The notes under the pieces: model-generated | What the model was told of the DNA's origin: nothing | Databases searched by the model: none | The model's input: only the letters and a program-made list of their open reading frames with translations | Made by a program: the position numbers and the translations under genes | Part shown: positions 8,779 to 17,423 of the stretch, piece after piece | Position numbering within the stretch: position 1 is the first letter of the stretch | Layout: each line of letters starts with the position of its first letter | Source: an uncultured Oscillospiraceae bacterium | GTDB lineage: Bacteria; Bacillota; Clostridia; Oscillospirales; Oscillospiraceae | Assembly (NCBI GenBank): GCA_947626345.1 | Contig: CANQSF010000005.1 | Coordinates: forward strand, 1-64,000 | Length of the DNA: 64,000 nucleotides | Direction of reading: 5' to 3'

Positions 8779-10022
8779 AAGAGAAGACTCCCCTGATGCA
8801 GCGGGAGGGCACGCGCTCCGTGCTCGCCTCCCTGATCAGCATCCTCATCGGCCTGGCGGCGGGCGCCCTGGTGGTGCTGCTGGCCAGCGCGTTCAACAAG
8901 AGCCTGAACCTGAAGACCGCCTGGGAGGGCATCCGCCTCATCTTCCTGGGCATCGTCAGCACCGGCCGCAACGCCGCCGGCGAGCTGAGCTTCGGCTTCA
9001 ACCCGGTGACCTTCGGCAACATGCTCTTCCGGGCCACCCCCCTGATCCTCACGGGCCTGTCCGTGGCCGTGGCCTATAAGACGGGACTGTTCAACATCGG
9101 CGCGCCGGGCCAGTATCTGGCCGGCACCACCGCCACGCTGTTCATCGCCCTGGAGATCCCCACCACCGTGGTGCCTGCCTGGCTGGTGTGGATCCTGGCC
9201 TTCCTGGGCGGCATGGCCGCCGGCGCCCTCTGGGGCGCCATCCCCGGCATGATGAAGGCGTTCCTCAACATCAACGAGGTGCTGGCCTGCATCATGACCA
9301 ACTGGATCGCCGCCAACCTGACCACCTGGGCCTTCGACGTATCCAACCTGAAAAACACCGTGGAGAACACCAAGACCGCTTACATCTACAAGACCAGCTT
9401 CAACGGCGTGCAGACCCCCAAGCTGTTTTTGGACAAGATCTTCCCCGGCTCCCAGGTCAACGGCGGCATCCTCATCGCCGTATTGCTGGCGGTGCTGATG
9501 TACATCATCTTCACCAAGACCACCTTCGGCTATGAGCTGAAGGCCTGCGGCGCCAACCGCCACGCGGCCAAGTACGCGGGCATCAAGGACCGGCGGAGCA
9601 TCGTGATGAGCATGGCCATCGCCGGCGCCATGTCCGGCGCGGGCGCGGCGCTGTATTATCTGGCCGGCAACACGGAGTTTTACTGGAGCACCTATCAGTC
9701 CCTGCCCGCCACCGGCTTCAACGGCATCCCCGTGGCCCTGCTGGCGGTGTGCAACCCCGTCGCCGTCATCTTCACCGGCATGTTCATGTCCATGCTGGAC
9801 ATCGCCGGCCAGCAGCTCACGGCGCTGACGGCCTATAACGAGTACATCACCGACGTGATCATCTCCGTGATCGTGTACCTGTCCGCCTTCTCCCTGGTGA
9901 TCAAGCTGTGGCTGGGCGGCAGAAAGAAGAAGTCCGCCGGCCCCAAGCCGGACGCCAATGCAGAAAAGGCGCCTGCCGCCGCCGTGAGCGCGGCGGAGGA
10001 GGGAAAGGAGGCCGAGAAGTAA
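8775..10022 (+). CDS. ABC transporter permease 1, NupP type
   Basis: A 415-residue integral membrane subunit of the BPD_transp_2 (LivHM/Rbs-like) class. About eight to ten hydrophobic segments run from LASLISILIGLAAGALVVLL to IISVIVYLSAFSLVI. The stretch FNIGAPGQYLAG and the GYELKACGANRHAAKYAG loop, which contacts the ATPase, are typical of nucleoside permeases. The C-terminus is a Lys/Ala-rich cytoplasmic tail. It overlaps the ATPase stop by four bases and the second permease start by one base, showing tight coupling. Confidence 0.94.
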   Translation: MKEKTPLMQREGTRSVLASLISILIGLAAGALVVLLASAFNKSLNLKTAWEGIRLIFLGIVSTGRNAAGELSFGFNPVTFGNMLFRATPLILTGLSVAVAYKTGLFNIGAPGQYLAGTTATLFIALEIPTTVVPAWLVWILAFLGGMAAGALWGAIPGMMKAFLNINEVLACIMTNWIAANLTTWAFDVSNLKNTVENTKTAYIYKTSFNGVQTPKLFLDKIFPGSQVNGGILIAVLLAVLMYIIFTKTTFGYELKACGANRHAAKYAGIKDRRSIVMSMAIAGAMSGAGAALYYLAGNTEFYWSTYQSLPATGFNGIPVALLAVCNPVAVIFTGMFMSMLDIAGQQLTALTAYNEYITDVIISVIVYLSAFSLVIKLWLGGRKKKSAGPKPDANAEKAPAAAVSAAEEGKEAEK

Positions 10023-11053
10023 TGTCCTTTTTGATCCGTCAGACTTTGATCTACGCGGTGCCGCTGATGATCGTGGCCCTGGCCGGCGTGTTCGCCGAGC
10101 GCAGCGGTATCATCAACCTGGCGCTGGAAGGCATCATGATCTTCGGCGCGTTCGTGGGCGTGCTGTTCGTGCGTCTGGTCCAGCAGTGGGGCTGGTTCGA
10201 CGTGGCCAAGCAGATGGACAACTGGGTCGCCCTGCAGGGCTTCGTGCTCATGACCATGGCGGTGGCCGCCATACTGGGAGCGGTGTTCTCGCTGCTGCTG
10301 GCCTTCGCGGCCATCAACCTGCGGGCGGACCAGACCATCGGCGGCACGGCCCTGAACCTGATGGCCCCGGCGCTGGTGCTGTTCCTCATCCGGCTCATCG
10401 CCAACCAGAACACCCTGCAGATGGCCACCGGCGACGCCGCCAGCTGGTTCATGCTAAAAAAGACCATGTTTGGCTTCGACAAAAAGGCCAAGCTGGGTTT
10501 CTTCGCCAGCACGTTTTTGGACAAGGTGTATCTGACCACCTATGTCTGCATCATTGTGTTCATCGTGCTGTCCATCATCCTCTACAAGACCCGGTTCGGC
10601 CTGCGGCTGCGCTCCTGCGGCGAGAATCCCCAGGCCGCCGACTCCCTGGGCATCAACGTGGTGAAGATGCGCTACGCCGGCGTCACCATCTCCGGCGCTC
10701 TGGCGGGCATGGGCGGATTCGTGTATGCCCTCACCACCGCCAACTGCGCCTCCACCGGCGACGTGGCCGGCTTCGGCTTCCTGGCCCTGGCCGTGATGAT
10801 CTTCGGCAACTGGAAGCCCCTGAACATCGCCGGCGCGGCGCTGCTGTTCGGCCTGTTCAAGTGCATCGCCGCCGCCTATGCCAGCCTGGACATCAACGGC
10901 GACGGGGTGTTCCTGCTGGCCAACATCGGCCTGAACGCCAACTTCTACCGGCTGCTGCCCTATCTGGTGACGCTGCTGGTGCTGGCGTTCACCTCCAAGA
11001 GCTCCCGGGCCCCCAAGGCCGAGGGCATCCCCTACGACAAGGGACAGCGGTAA
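10022..11053 (+). CDS. ABC transporter permease 2, NupQ type
   Basis: A 343-residue membrane protein forming the second half of the channel. It has the family start (PLMIVALAGVFAERSGIINLALEGIM), six to eight membrane segments, and the coupling loop FGLRLRSCGENPQAADSLGI. The ATG at 10022 shares a base with the upstream stop codon (TAATG). Together with the previous three genes it makes a complete importer like B. subtilis NupNOPQ. A strong terminator ends the operon at 11061-11098. Confidence 0.94.
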   Translation: MSFLIRQTLIYAVPLMIVALAGVFAERSGIINLALEGIMIFGAFVGVLFVRLVQQWGWFDVAKQMDNWVALQGFVLMTMAVAAILGAVFSLLLAFAAINLRADQTIGGTALNLMAPALVLFLIRLIANQNTLQMATGDAASWFMLKKTMFGFDKKAKLGFFASTFLDKVYLTTYVCIIVFIVLSIILYKTRFGLRLRSCGENPQAADSLGINVVKMRYAGVTISGALAGMGGFVYALTTANCASTGDVAGFGFLALAVMIFGNWKPLNIAGAALLFGLFKCIAAAYASLDINGDGVFLLANIGLNANFYRLLPYLVTLLVLAFTSKSSRAPKAEGIPYDKGQR

Positions 11054-11060
11054 CGCCGCA

Positions 11061-11098
11061 AAAAAGAAAAGAGCCCCGTTGGGGGCTCTTTTCTTTTT
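11061..11098. terminator. Bidirectional terminator, importer operon / radical SAM gene
   Basis: A perfect 17-bp stem whose arms end in A-rich and T-rich tracts (core GAGCCCC/GGGGCTC, loop GTTG). Because both sides carry A/T runs it can terminate the importer operon and the converging radical SAM gene. Confidence 0.9.
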
Positions 11099-11106
11099 GT
11101 CTCCGC

Positions 11107-12441
11107 TTATGTCCGCTCCCGCCAGAGGAAATCGGCGGCGGGGGCCCAGCGGGCGGCGTAGCCGTCGCACTTGGCGCACAGGTGCTCCACGCTCTCCGGC
11201 GACTGCAGGTCCGTGCTCTTGGCGCCGGTGGCGTCCACCATGGCCCGGAGCATCTGGGGGTTCTCCAGCATGGGGCAGGGCCGGAGCATGTTCTCGTTGA
11301 AGGGCTGGCAGTCGTGGTAGGCCATGAACAGCGGCCCCCGCAGGATGTCCAGCAGGCTCTTCTGGCGGATGTTGCCGTCGGAGTAGTGGACGAACACGCA
11401 GGGGTCCACGTCCCCGTTGGCGTTGATGTGCAGGTACCGGCGGCCGCCGGCGATACACCCGCCCACGAACTCCGCGTCGTTTTGAAAGTCCATGGCGAAC
11501 AGGGGCTTGCGGGATCGGTAGTCCCGGATGCGGCGGTAGACGATCTGCCGCTGCTCCGGGGTGGGCAGCAGCTCCGGGGAGGCGTCGTTGCCCACGGGCA
11601 TGTAGTGGAAATACCAGATGAAATAGGCCCCCATGTCGATGAGGCTGTCGTAGTATTCCTCGGAGGTGATGGAGTCGTAGTTGGCGCTGGTGTAGCAGGA
11701 GGAGATGCCGTAGGGCAGCTTTTTCCGGTGCAGCAGGTCCATGGCGGCCCGGGCCTTTTGATACACGCCCTGGCCCCGGCGGCCGTCGGTGGCCTCCTCG
11801 AACCCCTCCAGGGAGATGGCGGGGACGAAATTCTTCACCCGCAGCATCTCGTCGGCGAAGGCCTCGTCGATGAGGGTGCCGTTGGTGAAGGCGAGAAAGA
11901 CGCAGTCGTCGTGCGCCTCGCACAGGCGGATGAGGTCGTCCCGGCGGACCATGGGCTCCCCGCCGGTGTAGATGTAGAAATACACCCCCATATCCTTGCC
12001 CTGGCGGATGATGTCGTCGATCTCGTCATAGGTCAGGTTCAGCCGGTTGCCGTACTCCGCCGCCCAGCAGCCGGTGCAGTGCAGGTTGCAGGCGGAGGTG
12101 GGGTCCAGCAGGATCGCCCAGGGGATGTTGCAGTTGTACTTCTTGCGCAGCTCCTCCTGGCGGGGCCAGCCGGTCAGGGTGGCGTTGATGAAAAAGTTCA
12201 CGGCCACCGCCGTGAGCACCTCCCGGTCCACGTCCTTTATCATGTGCATGACGAACCGGTGATAGGGGTCGGACGGGTCCTCGATGGCCCGGCGGATGAC
12301 CGCCCGCTGGGGGCCGAAGCTGTCCCCGCAGAATTTGTCCGCCCAGTCCATGATCTTGGCGGCGTTCTTCTCCGGGTCCTTGTAAAGGTACTTGATGGCC
12401 TGTTCGATGCCCAGCTTTTTCATGGTGGTGGATGGGTCCAT
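11107..12441 (-). CDS. Radical SAM protein with SPASM-like C-terminus
   Basis: A 444-residue radical SAM enzyme. The [4Fe-4S]-SAM motif CxxxCxxC is at Cys118, Cys122 and Cys125, followed by the YTGGEP SAM-contact strand. The C-terminal part has further cysteines (GGCIAGG, DPCVFVH, RPCPM, HLCAKC) that may hold auxiliary clusters. A roughly 100-residue helical N-terminal region precedes the barrel. The ATG at 12441 has AAGGAGAG upstream; an earlier in-frame ATG is less good. It lies downstream of a TetR gene, so the pair may be a regulated unit. The substrate is unknown; no peptide precursor is visible beside it. Confidence 0.85.
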   Translation of the reverse strand: MDPSTTMKKLGIEQAIKYLYKDPEKNAAKIMDWADKFCGDSFGPQRAVIRRAIEDPSDPYHRFVMHMIKDVDREVLTAVAVNFFINATLTGWPRQEELRKKYNCNIPWAILLDPTSACNLHCTGCWAAEYGNRLNLTYDEIDDIIRQGKDMGVYFYIYTGGEPMVRRDDLIRLCEAHDDCVFLAFTNGTLIDEAFADEMLRVKNFVPAISLEGFEEATDGRRGQGVYQKARAAMDLLHRKKLPYGISSCYTSANYDSITSEEYYDSLIDMGAYFIWYFHYMPVGNDASPELLPTPEQRQIVYRRIRDYRSRKPLFAMDFQNDAEFVGGCIAGGRRYLHINANGDVDPCVFVHYSDGNIRQKSLLDILRGPLFMAYHDCQPFNENMLRPCPMLENPQMLRAMVDATGAKSTDLQSPESVEHLCAKCDGYAARWAPAADFLWRERT

Positions 12442-12569
12442 GATGTTCTCTCCTTTTCTCTTTTTCCCCATCATAGGCCCCTCCGCCCTGGCCGCAAACG
12501 GGCAAAATCAGGCATGTGCTCAAAAATTGGACATATGACCGATTTTGTCCAGCCCCCGCGGCCGCGAAA

Positions 12570-12597
12570 AAGCTCCATGCCGCGCGGCATGGAGCTT
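12570..12597 (-). terminator. Terminator of TetR gene
   Basis: A perfect 28-bp palindrome (arm AAGCTCCATGCCGC), followed on the minus strand by TTTTT. Confidence 0.9.
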
Positions 12598-12600
12598 GCG

Positions 12601-13203
12601 CTATCCGGTTTTGGGGGGCGTCATTTCTCCCCCCAGGGAGCGGGCGATCATCTCCTCCATGGAGCCCCGGCGCAGCTCGGTGATCCGGTGGATGTCCTCC
12701 AGGACCTCGTCCCGCATGTTGGAGTCCAGCCAGTAGGAGATGCACCCATAGGCGATGCAGGTATAATACCGGTGGATCAGGTCCCGGTCGGTCGCCGGCA
12801 GCCGCCGGCCGTTCAGCACCGTGTCCAGATACGCCCCCACCACATGGCCGCAGGTGGACCAGAGGTACCGCTCATACACGTCCCGGCTGGCGGAGTTGTA
12901 GATGTGGAAAATGGCCCTCTTTTTGTCCATGGCGGACCGGATGACGGTCTCCAGGCAGTCCTCCAGACTCTCCAGGGTCGGGTAGCTTTTTATGACGGCG
13001 TCCGCGTCGTCGTTCACAATCTCGGCGATGAGCTCCGGGATGCCCTGGTAGTGGTAATAAAACGTATTCCGGTTGATGCCGCAGGCCGAGACGATGTCCT
13101 TCACGGTGATCTGGGACAGCGGCCGCTGGTCCAGGAGCGTTTCCATCGCCGCCTTGATGGCGGCGCGGGTCAGATCTTTCACCGGCGATCTCTCCTTTTC
13201 CAC
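12601..13203 (-). CDS. TetR/AcrR-family regulator
   Basis: A 200-residue regulator. The HTH lies at about residues 22-55 (ITVKDIVSACGINRNTFYYHYQGIPEL), the usual TetR N-terminal form; the helical C-terminal ligand domain resembles the clostridial TetR_C_7-like class. It is transcribed from TTGACT-17-TAATCT and ends in a strong hairpin 160 bases before the radical SAM gene. The downstream location suggests that gene as a target, but no clear TetR operator was found between them. Confidence 0.85.
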   Translation of the reverse strand: MEKERSPVKDLTRAAIKAAMETLLDQRPLSQITVKDIVSACGINRNTFYYHYQGIPELIAEIVNDDADAVIKSYPTLESLEDCLETVIRSAMDKKRAIFHIYNSASRDVYERYLWSTCGHVVGAYLDTVLNGRRLPATDRDLIHRYYTCIAYGCISYWLDSNMRDEVLEDIHRITELRRGSMEEMIARSLGGEMTPPKTG

Positions 13204-13218
13204 AGGATCTTTCCCATA

Positions 13219-13247
13219 AGATTAGCGTATCTTTCCCCAAAAGTCAA
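13219..13247 (-). promoter_or_regulatory. Promoter for TetR gene
   Basis: Minus strand: TTGACT (13242-13247), 17 bases, TAATCT (13219-13224). Confidence 0.7.
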
Positions 13248-13273
13248 CGTTCCCCGCGGGTGCATATCATGCT

Positions 13274-13402
13274 GCGTTATGCTATAATAGCCGCAGAGCG
13301 GCTATTATATATGATCTCAGGCGGTTTTGCTCCCGGCTTCGCCGGAACCGCAAAACATGCCCCATTATAGCATCCCGCCTGTGGCGTTATGCTATAATAG
13401 CC
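13274..13402. repeat. Duplicated extended -10 promoter block with hairpins
   Basis: A 19-bp direct repeat, GCGTTATGCTATAATAGCC, occurs at 13274-13292 and 13384-13402. Each copy carries an extended -10 (TGCTATAAT) but no good -35. The same TGCTATAAT is present inverted at 13363-13371. Between the copies are ATAATAGCCGC-AGA-GCGGCTATTAT (13285-13309) and a nested stem at 13321-13350 (GCGGTT/AACCGC around CCGGC-TTC-GCCGG). The second direct copy is about 40 bases before the U32 gene and probably drives it. Confidence 0.7.
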
Positions 13403-13441
13403 ACGAACATGACTCGATCACAGGACGGGAGGGTGCGGCCC

Positions 13442-14689
13442 ATGGAACAAGCCAAGGGGCTGGAGGTGCTCGCTCCGGCGGGGGACAGGGAAAAGCTGAT
13501 GGCCGCCGTGGCCTTCGGCGCGGACGCGGTGTATCTGGCCGGGCCGGGCTACGGCATGCGTTCCGCCGCCGGCGTCTTCGGCCCGGCGGACATGGTCTGG
13601 GCGGCGCAGTACTGCCACGGGCGGGGCGTGAAGATGTATGTGACCGTGAACACCATCCCCACCGACCGGGAGATGGACGCCCTGCCGGCCTATTTGGAGA
13701 GCCTGGAGGACGCCGGCGCGGACGGGCTCATCGTCTCCGACCTGGGGGTGCTGGCCCTGGCGAAAAAGTACGCGCCCCACGCCGCCGTCCACATCAGCAC
13801 CCAGGCGGGGGTGATGAACGCCGCCGCTGCAAGGATGTTTTACGATCTGGGGGCGAAGCGGGCGGTGCTGGCCCGGGAGATGAGCCTGGACGCCATCGCC
13901 GAGCTGCGCGCCCGGGTACCGGCGGAGATGGAGCTGGAGGCCTTCGTCCACGGGGCCATGTGCGTGTCCTTCTCCGGGCGGTGCGTGCTGTCCAACTACC
14001 TGACCGGCCGGGACGCCAACCGGGGCGAGTGCGCCCAGCCCTGCCGCTGGAAGTACCGCCTGGTGGAGGAGAAGCGGCCGGGGGAGTACATGGAGATCAC
14101 CGAGGACGGGGGGACCTATCTTTTCAACTCCCGGGACATGTGCATGATCGAGCACGTGCCGGCGCTGCTGGCGGCGGGGGTGAGCAGCATGAAGATCGAG
14201 GGGCGGACCAAGTCCGCCTATTACGCCGCCGTGGTGACCCGCGCCTACCGCCACGCCGCGGACGCGGCTGCGCGGGGCGAGCCGCTGGCGGACGCGTGGA
14301 AAGAGGAGGTCCATGCCGTGAGCCACCGGCCCTACTGCACGGGGTTTTACTTCGGCGCGCCGGGGCAGTATACCGCCGAGGCGGCCTATTTCTCCCGCTA
14401 TGACGTGGCGGCGGTGGTGGAGGCGTGCGACGGCGCCGGGAACGCCCGGCTGACCCAGCGCAACCGGTTCTTCCCCGGGGACGAGCTGGAGCTGGTCATG
14501 CCCGGGCGGGAGCCCATCGCCTTCACCGCCGGAGAGATACGGGACGGCGAGGGCGCGCCCATCCCGGCGGCCAGCCACGCCAAGATGGCGCTGCGCATGA
14601 CGCTGCCGGTACCCGCGCCGGCCCTGTCCATCCTCCGCCGGCGGCGCACCCAGGCCCTGCCCGGCCACGGCATCGACCCGGAGGCGTGA
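13442..14689 (+). CDS. U32-family protein (TrhP/RlhA-like RNA hydroxylation factor)
   Basis: A 415-residue U32 'peptidase' family member. It has the family's start (VLAPAGDREKLMAAVAFGADAVYLAG), STQAGVMN, and the signature around GAMCVSFSGRCVLSNYLTGRDANRGECAQPC with its clustered cysteines. Proteins of this family act in tRNA U34 hydroxylation (TrhP) or 23S rRNA C2501 hydroxylation (RlhA) rather than as proven proteases; which one applies here cannot be told. I start at 13442, where GGGAGGG lies a few bases upstream, instead of an ATG eleven codons earlier. Confidence 0.88.
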   Translation: MEQAKGLEVLAPAGDREKLMAAVAFGADAVYLAGPGYGMRSAAGVFGPADMVWAAQYCHGRGVKMYVTVNTIPTDREMDALPAYLESLEDAGADGLIVSDLGVLALAKKYAPHAAVHISTQAGVMNAAAARMFYDLGAKRAVLAREMSLDAIAELRARVPAEMELEAFVHGAMCVSFSGRCVLSNYLTGRDANRGECAQPCRWKYRLVEEKRPGEYMEITEDGGTYLFNSRDMCMIEHVPALLAAGVSSMKIEGRTKSAYYAAVVTRAYRHAADAAARGEPLADAWKEEVHAVSHRPYCTGFYFGAPGQYTAEAAYFSRYDVAAVVEACDGAGNARLTQRNRFFPGDELELVMPGREPIAFTAGEIRDGEGAPIPAASHAKMALRMTLPVPAPALSILRRRRTQALPGHGIDPEA

Positions 14690-14715
14690 CGGGCGGGCCT
14701 GAATAAGCAGAAAAA

Positions 14716-14743
14716 GGACGGTATGGCAAACGCCATACCGTCC
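14716..14743. terminator. Terminator between U32 and MBL genes
   Basis: GGACGGTATGGC, loop AAAC, GCCATACCGTCC. On the minus strand it is followed by TTTTTC, so it mainly serves the MBL gene. Confidence 0.88.
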
Positions 14744-14758
14744 CGGTCTATGCGGTTT

Positions 14759-15637
14759 TTATGCCCGCTCCCATAGGAGCATATCGTCCTCGAACCGGGC
14801 GGTCAGGCGGCCGGCGTCCCGCAGCCAGCTGAGATAGGAGCGGACCGTGCTGCCCACCAAGGCGTGCTGCTCGAAGGTCATGACCAGCGCATATTTCCGG
14901 AACAGCCCCTGCAGGACCCGCTCGAAGCACACCGGCTCCCGGCAGATGTCCAGGATGGCCTGGGCCACCTCCATCACCGCGTCGATGTTGACCTGGGCCA
15001 GTTCCGCCACGCTCTCCGCCGCCGGGGCGTGGGCGGGCACGAACATGGTCCCCTCCATGGTCTTGACCCGCTCCAAGGTGTCCAGATAGGCGGCCACGTC
15101 CCAGAGAAAGCCGATGCGGTATTTCTCCAGCGTCTCCCGGCTGGACAGACAGTCGGCCAGATACACCACGCCGTCCGCCGTGCGGAAACCCACCATGTCG
15201 AAGCTGTGGCCGGGCAGGGGGATGAGCTGCCAGCCCTCCGGCAGGACGTCCTCCGTCAGGGGCAGGGCGTCGCTGGGCTGGGCCATGAGGAATTTGTGCC
15301 GCAGGTCCCGGCCGGGGAAGCCGCCATACAGCAGCGAGGGCTCCAGCACGGGATGGCGGGTGAAGGCGCACTCGATGCCGGGGGCATAGATGCGGCAGCC
15401 GGTCTGCTTTTGCAGGTACTGGCCGCCGCCGATGTGGTCGGCGTGGGAGTGGGTGTCGTATATGGCGTCCAGCCGCCAGCCGTTGGCGTCCAGCAGCTGG
15501 CGGACCTTCCGGCCGGCGTCCTTGTCGTTGCCGCTGTCGATGAGGCAGACCCGGTCCTCCGCCAGCCGGACCAGGCCGATCTTGGCGGGGCTCTGGATGT
15601 ACCCGCAGCGGTCGGTGAGCCGGATCAGTTCATACAT
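14759..15637 (-). CDS. MBL-fold metallo-hydrolase
   Basis: A 292-residue metallo-beta-lactamase-fold hydrolase. The HxHxDH metal motif is at His63, His65, Asp67 and His68 (THSHADHIGG); further ligands are in PLPGHS and LADCLSS. The C-terminal 90 residues form a helical domain with HTH-like character (CFERVLQGLFRKYALVMT), as in RNase-Z/LACTB2-like proteins. It starts 23 bases after a secreted protein gene in the same direction, so they share a transcript. Substrate unknown. Confidence 0.88.
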   Translation of the reverse strand: MYELIRLTDRCGYIQSPAKIGLVRLAEDRVCLIDSGNDKDAGRKVRQLLDANGWRLDAIYDTHSHADHIGGGQYLQKQTGCRIYAPGIECAFTRHPVLEPSLLYGGFPGRDLRHKFLMAQPSDALPLTEDVLPEGWQLIPLPGHSFDMVGFRTADGVVYLADCLSSRETLEKYRIGFLWDVAAYLDTLERVKTMEGTMFVPAHAPAAESVAELAQVNIDAVMEVAQAILDICREPVCFERVLQGLFRKYALVMTFEQHALVGSTVRSYLSWLRDAGRLTARFEDDMLLWERA

Positions 15638-15660
15638 GGCCGTTTCCTCTCGCGGCTGGT

Positions 15661-17343
15661 TCAGTCCGGATAGAAGCGGCGCAGGGCGGAAAAGTCCATC
15701 ACGTCGCCGTTGCCGTGGCCCTGCTGGATGTTCATGGGCCCGATCCAGAGGGAGAAGGAATCCTGGGCGTCCTCAAAGGCGGACTGGGACACCTCGGTGC
15801 CGGCCACGATATACTGGCCGTCCTTCTCCGCGCCCACCTGGCCGTGGGACTCCATGGCCAAGCCCTCGCCGAAGGCGCCCATCCCTTCGTCCAGGGGGAA
15901 ATAGGCGTAGTAGTTGTTGAACTGGTCGCCCTCCCACATGTGGAACTCCAGCATCATGACGACGGTGCCGTTCCGGCGGAGCAGGGACACGCTGCCGCTG
16001 TTGCCACCCACCTCTTTATAGAGCTCGTTGCGGGCCAGCAGGGTGGCCCCGCCGTCCCGGATCAGCCAGGCGTCGGTCATCACCGAGTAGTTGTTGCCGA
16101 TGACCGTCTCATACTCCGTCAGCAGCAGCATGCCGTCGTCCAGCTCCGCCACGAAGCCCAGCGGCTCCATCCAGCCGGAGTCGCCGTCGTTGAAGCCCTC
16201 CAGCTTCTCGGTGGCGTCCAGCACCGCGTCCACGCCGCCGGGGATGGTCGTCATCCCGCCGGCGGATGCGCCGGAGGCGCCGTCGTTGTTCACCCGCAGG
16301 GAGAACAGGGTGTCGCTGAGGGCGGCGGTCACCTGATCGACGTACTCGTCGGTGGCCTCGGAGGACACCTCCCAGTAGTAGTCGCCGGAGACGAACAGCA
16401 CCACGTTCACGGCATAGTGCTCGCCGTCCTTATAGCACTCCAGGGAGAGCATGTCATAGCTGTACCGCCCCAGGTCGAAGTGAGAGGGCTGGGCCGTGAG
16501 CCGGGCGTCGTCCCGGTATTTGAAGTAATAGCCGCCGCAGCTGTCCATGACCGTCTCCAGATCGTAGGTGGACTCCCAGGCGCACTGGCGGACGGAGATG
16601 TTGGCCTCGACGAACACACCGTCCACCGGATAGATGGAGATGCTGCTGCTGTATGCCTTCACCTCGGCGGTGTCCCGGGCGAAGAACTGCACCGGCAGAT
16701 CCTCGCACTGCTCGTTATAGAGCGTGTACCCGTCCTGCTGATAGGCGCCGGTGACGGTGAAGCTGCCGAGCATGTGCTCCAGCTGCTCCACGTAGGTCTC
16801 CGCGTTGCTGGCCGCGTCCCGCAGCAGGACCTGCAGGCAGTAGCAGCCGAAGTCCCCCTTGCCGTCGAAGAGATAGAGCGCGCCGGAGTAGGACTCGCCC
16901 TTGCGCTGGGTGGAGTAGGCGCACACGTAGCAGCGCTTGCCGTCCACTTCGCCCCAGCCGGAGTCCACGATCTCCAGATCGGACGTGCCGGCCCAGTCGG
17001 CCAGCACCGACTCGTCCGCCTCGATGAAGGCGGCGAAGTCGTCCGCGCTCTGGATGAACTGGGTGTTGTCGGCGGTGGTGAAGGCGTACTCCGCCGCCAC
17101 CACGAAGTCGTCGCCGTCGGAGATCATGACCCCGTTCGGGTAGGGCTCCGTCACGTTGTACCCCGCCGGCACGTCCATGGTGAACTTCACCGTGTCGTTT
17201 TCATACTGTTCGTAGCCATTCCCCGAGGAGCGGGACGAGAGGATCGTCCTGTCCGCAGGGGAGAGGAAGCCGCTGCCCAGTGCCATCGCCGCCAGCATCA
17301 TCGCTGCCAGGGCCAGGGCCAGGAGCCGTCTGCGCGTCGTCAT
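15661..17343 (-). CDS. Secreted protein of unknown function
   Basis: A 560-residue exported protein with no family I recognise. An Arg-rich start and hydrophobic stretch (TTRRRLLALALAAMMLAAMALGS) make a signal peptide, with no lipobox. The mature part is acidic and rich in Tyr, Asp and Gly, with two similar sections (about 45-190 and 200-345) that both read like a lipoprotein-type beta domain (YEQYENDTVKFTMDVPAGY), then a third beta-rich part. I use the ATG at 17343 because AGGAGGG precedes it. It leads a two-gene transcript with the MBL hydrolase. Confidence 0.75.
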   Translation of the reverse strand: MTTRRRLLALALAAMMLAAMALGSGFLSPADRTILSSRSSGNGYEQYENDTVKFTMDVPAGYNVTEPYPNGVMISDGDDFVVAAEYAFTTADNTQFIQSADDFAAFIEADESVLADWAGTSDLEIVDSGWGEVDGKRCYVCAYSTQRKGESYSGALYLFDGKGDFGCYCLQVLLRDAASNAETYVEQLEHMLGSFTVTGAYQQDGYTLYNEQCEDLPVQFFARDTAEVKAYSSSISIYPVDGVFVEANISVRQCAWESTYDLETVMDSCGGYYFKYRDDARLTAQPSHFDLGRYSYDMLSLECYKDGEHYAVNVVLFVSGDYYWEVSSEATDEYVDQVTAALSDTLFSLRVNNDGASGASAGGMTTIPGGVDAVLDATEKLEGFNDGDSGWMEPLGFVAELDDGMLLLTEYETVIGNNYSVMTDAWLIRDGGATLLARNELYKEVGGNSGSVSLLRRNGTVVMMLEFHMWEGDQFNNYYAYFPLDEGMGAFGEGLAMESHGQVGAEKDGQYIVAGTEVSQSAFEDAQDSFSLWIGPMNIQQGHGNGDVMDFSALRRFYPD

Positions 17344-17377
17344 GATCGTGTCCCTCCTGATCGGATTTTGTACCATT

Positions 17378-17407
17378 ATAATACCACTGGAGATCAGTGG
17401 CTGTCAA
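17378..17407 (-). promoter_or_regulatory. Promoter with dyad in spacer
   Basis: Minus strand TTGACA (17402-17407), 18-base spacer, TATTAT (17378-17383). The spacer holds a perfect dyad, CCACTG-5-CAGTGG (17384-17400), a possible operator for the secreted protein/MBL unit. Confidence 0.7.
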
Positions 17408-17423
17408 TCGGCGCGGGCCGGCG

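Noticed and set aside
11107-12441. RiPP maturase cluster around the radical SAM enzyme
   Set aside because: No precursor-like small ORF, transporter or peptidase lies beside it; only a TetR gene does.
10186-13287. Very long open frame (over 1,000 codons) running across the second permease, radical SAM and TetR genes
   Set aside because: It is a frame shadow produced by high GC. Its sequence is low-complexity Arg/Gly/His/Ala, and it lies across genes with clear domains on both strands.
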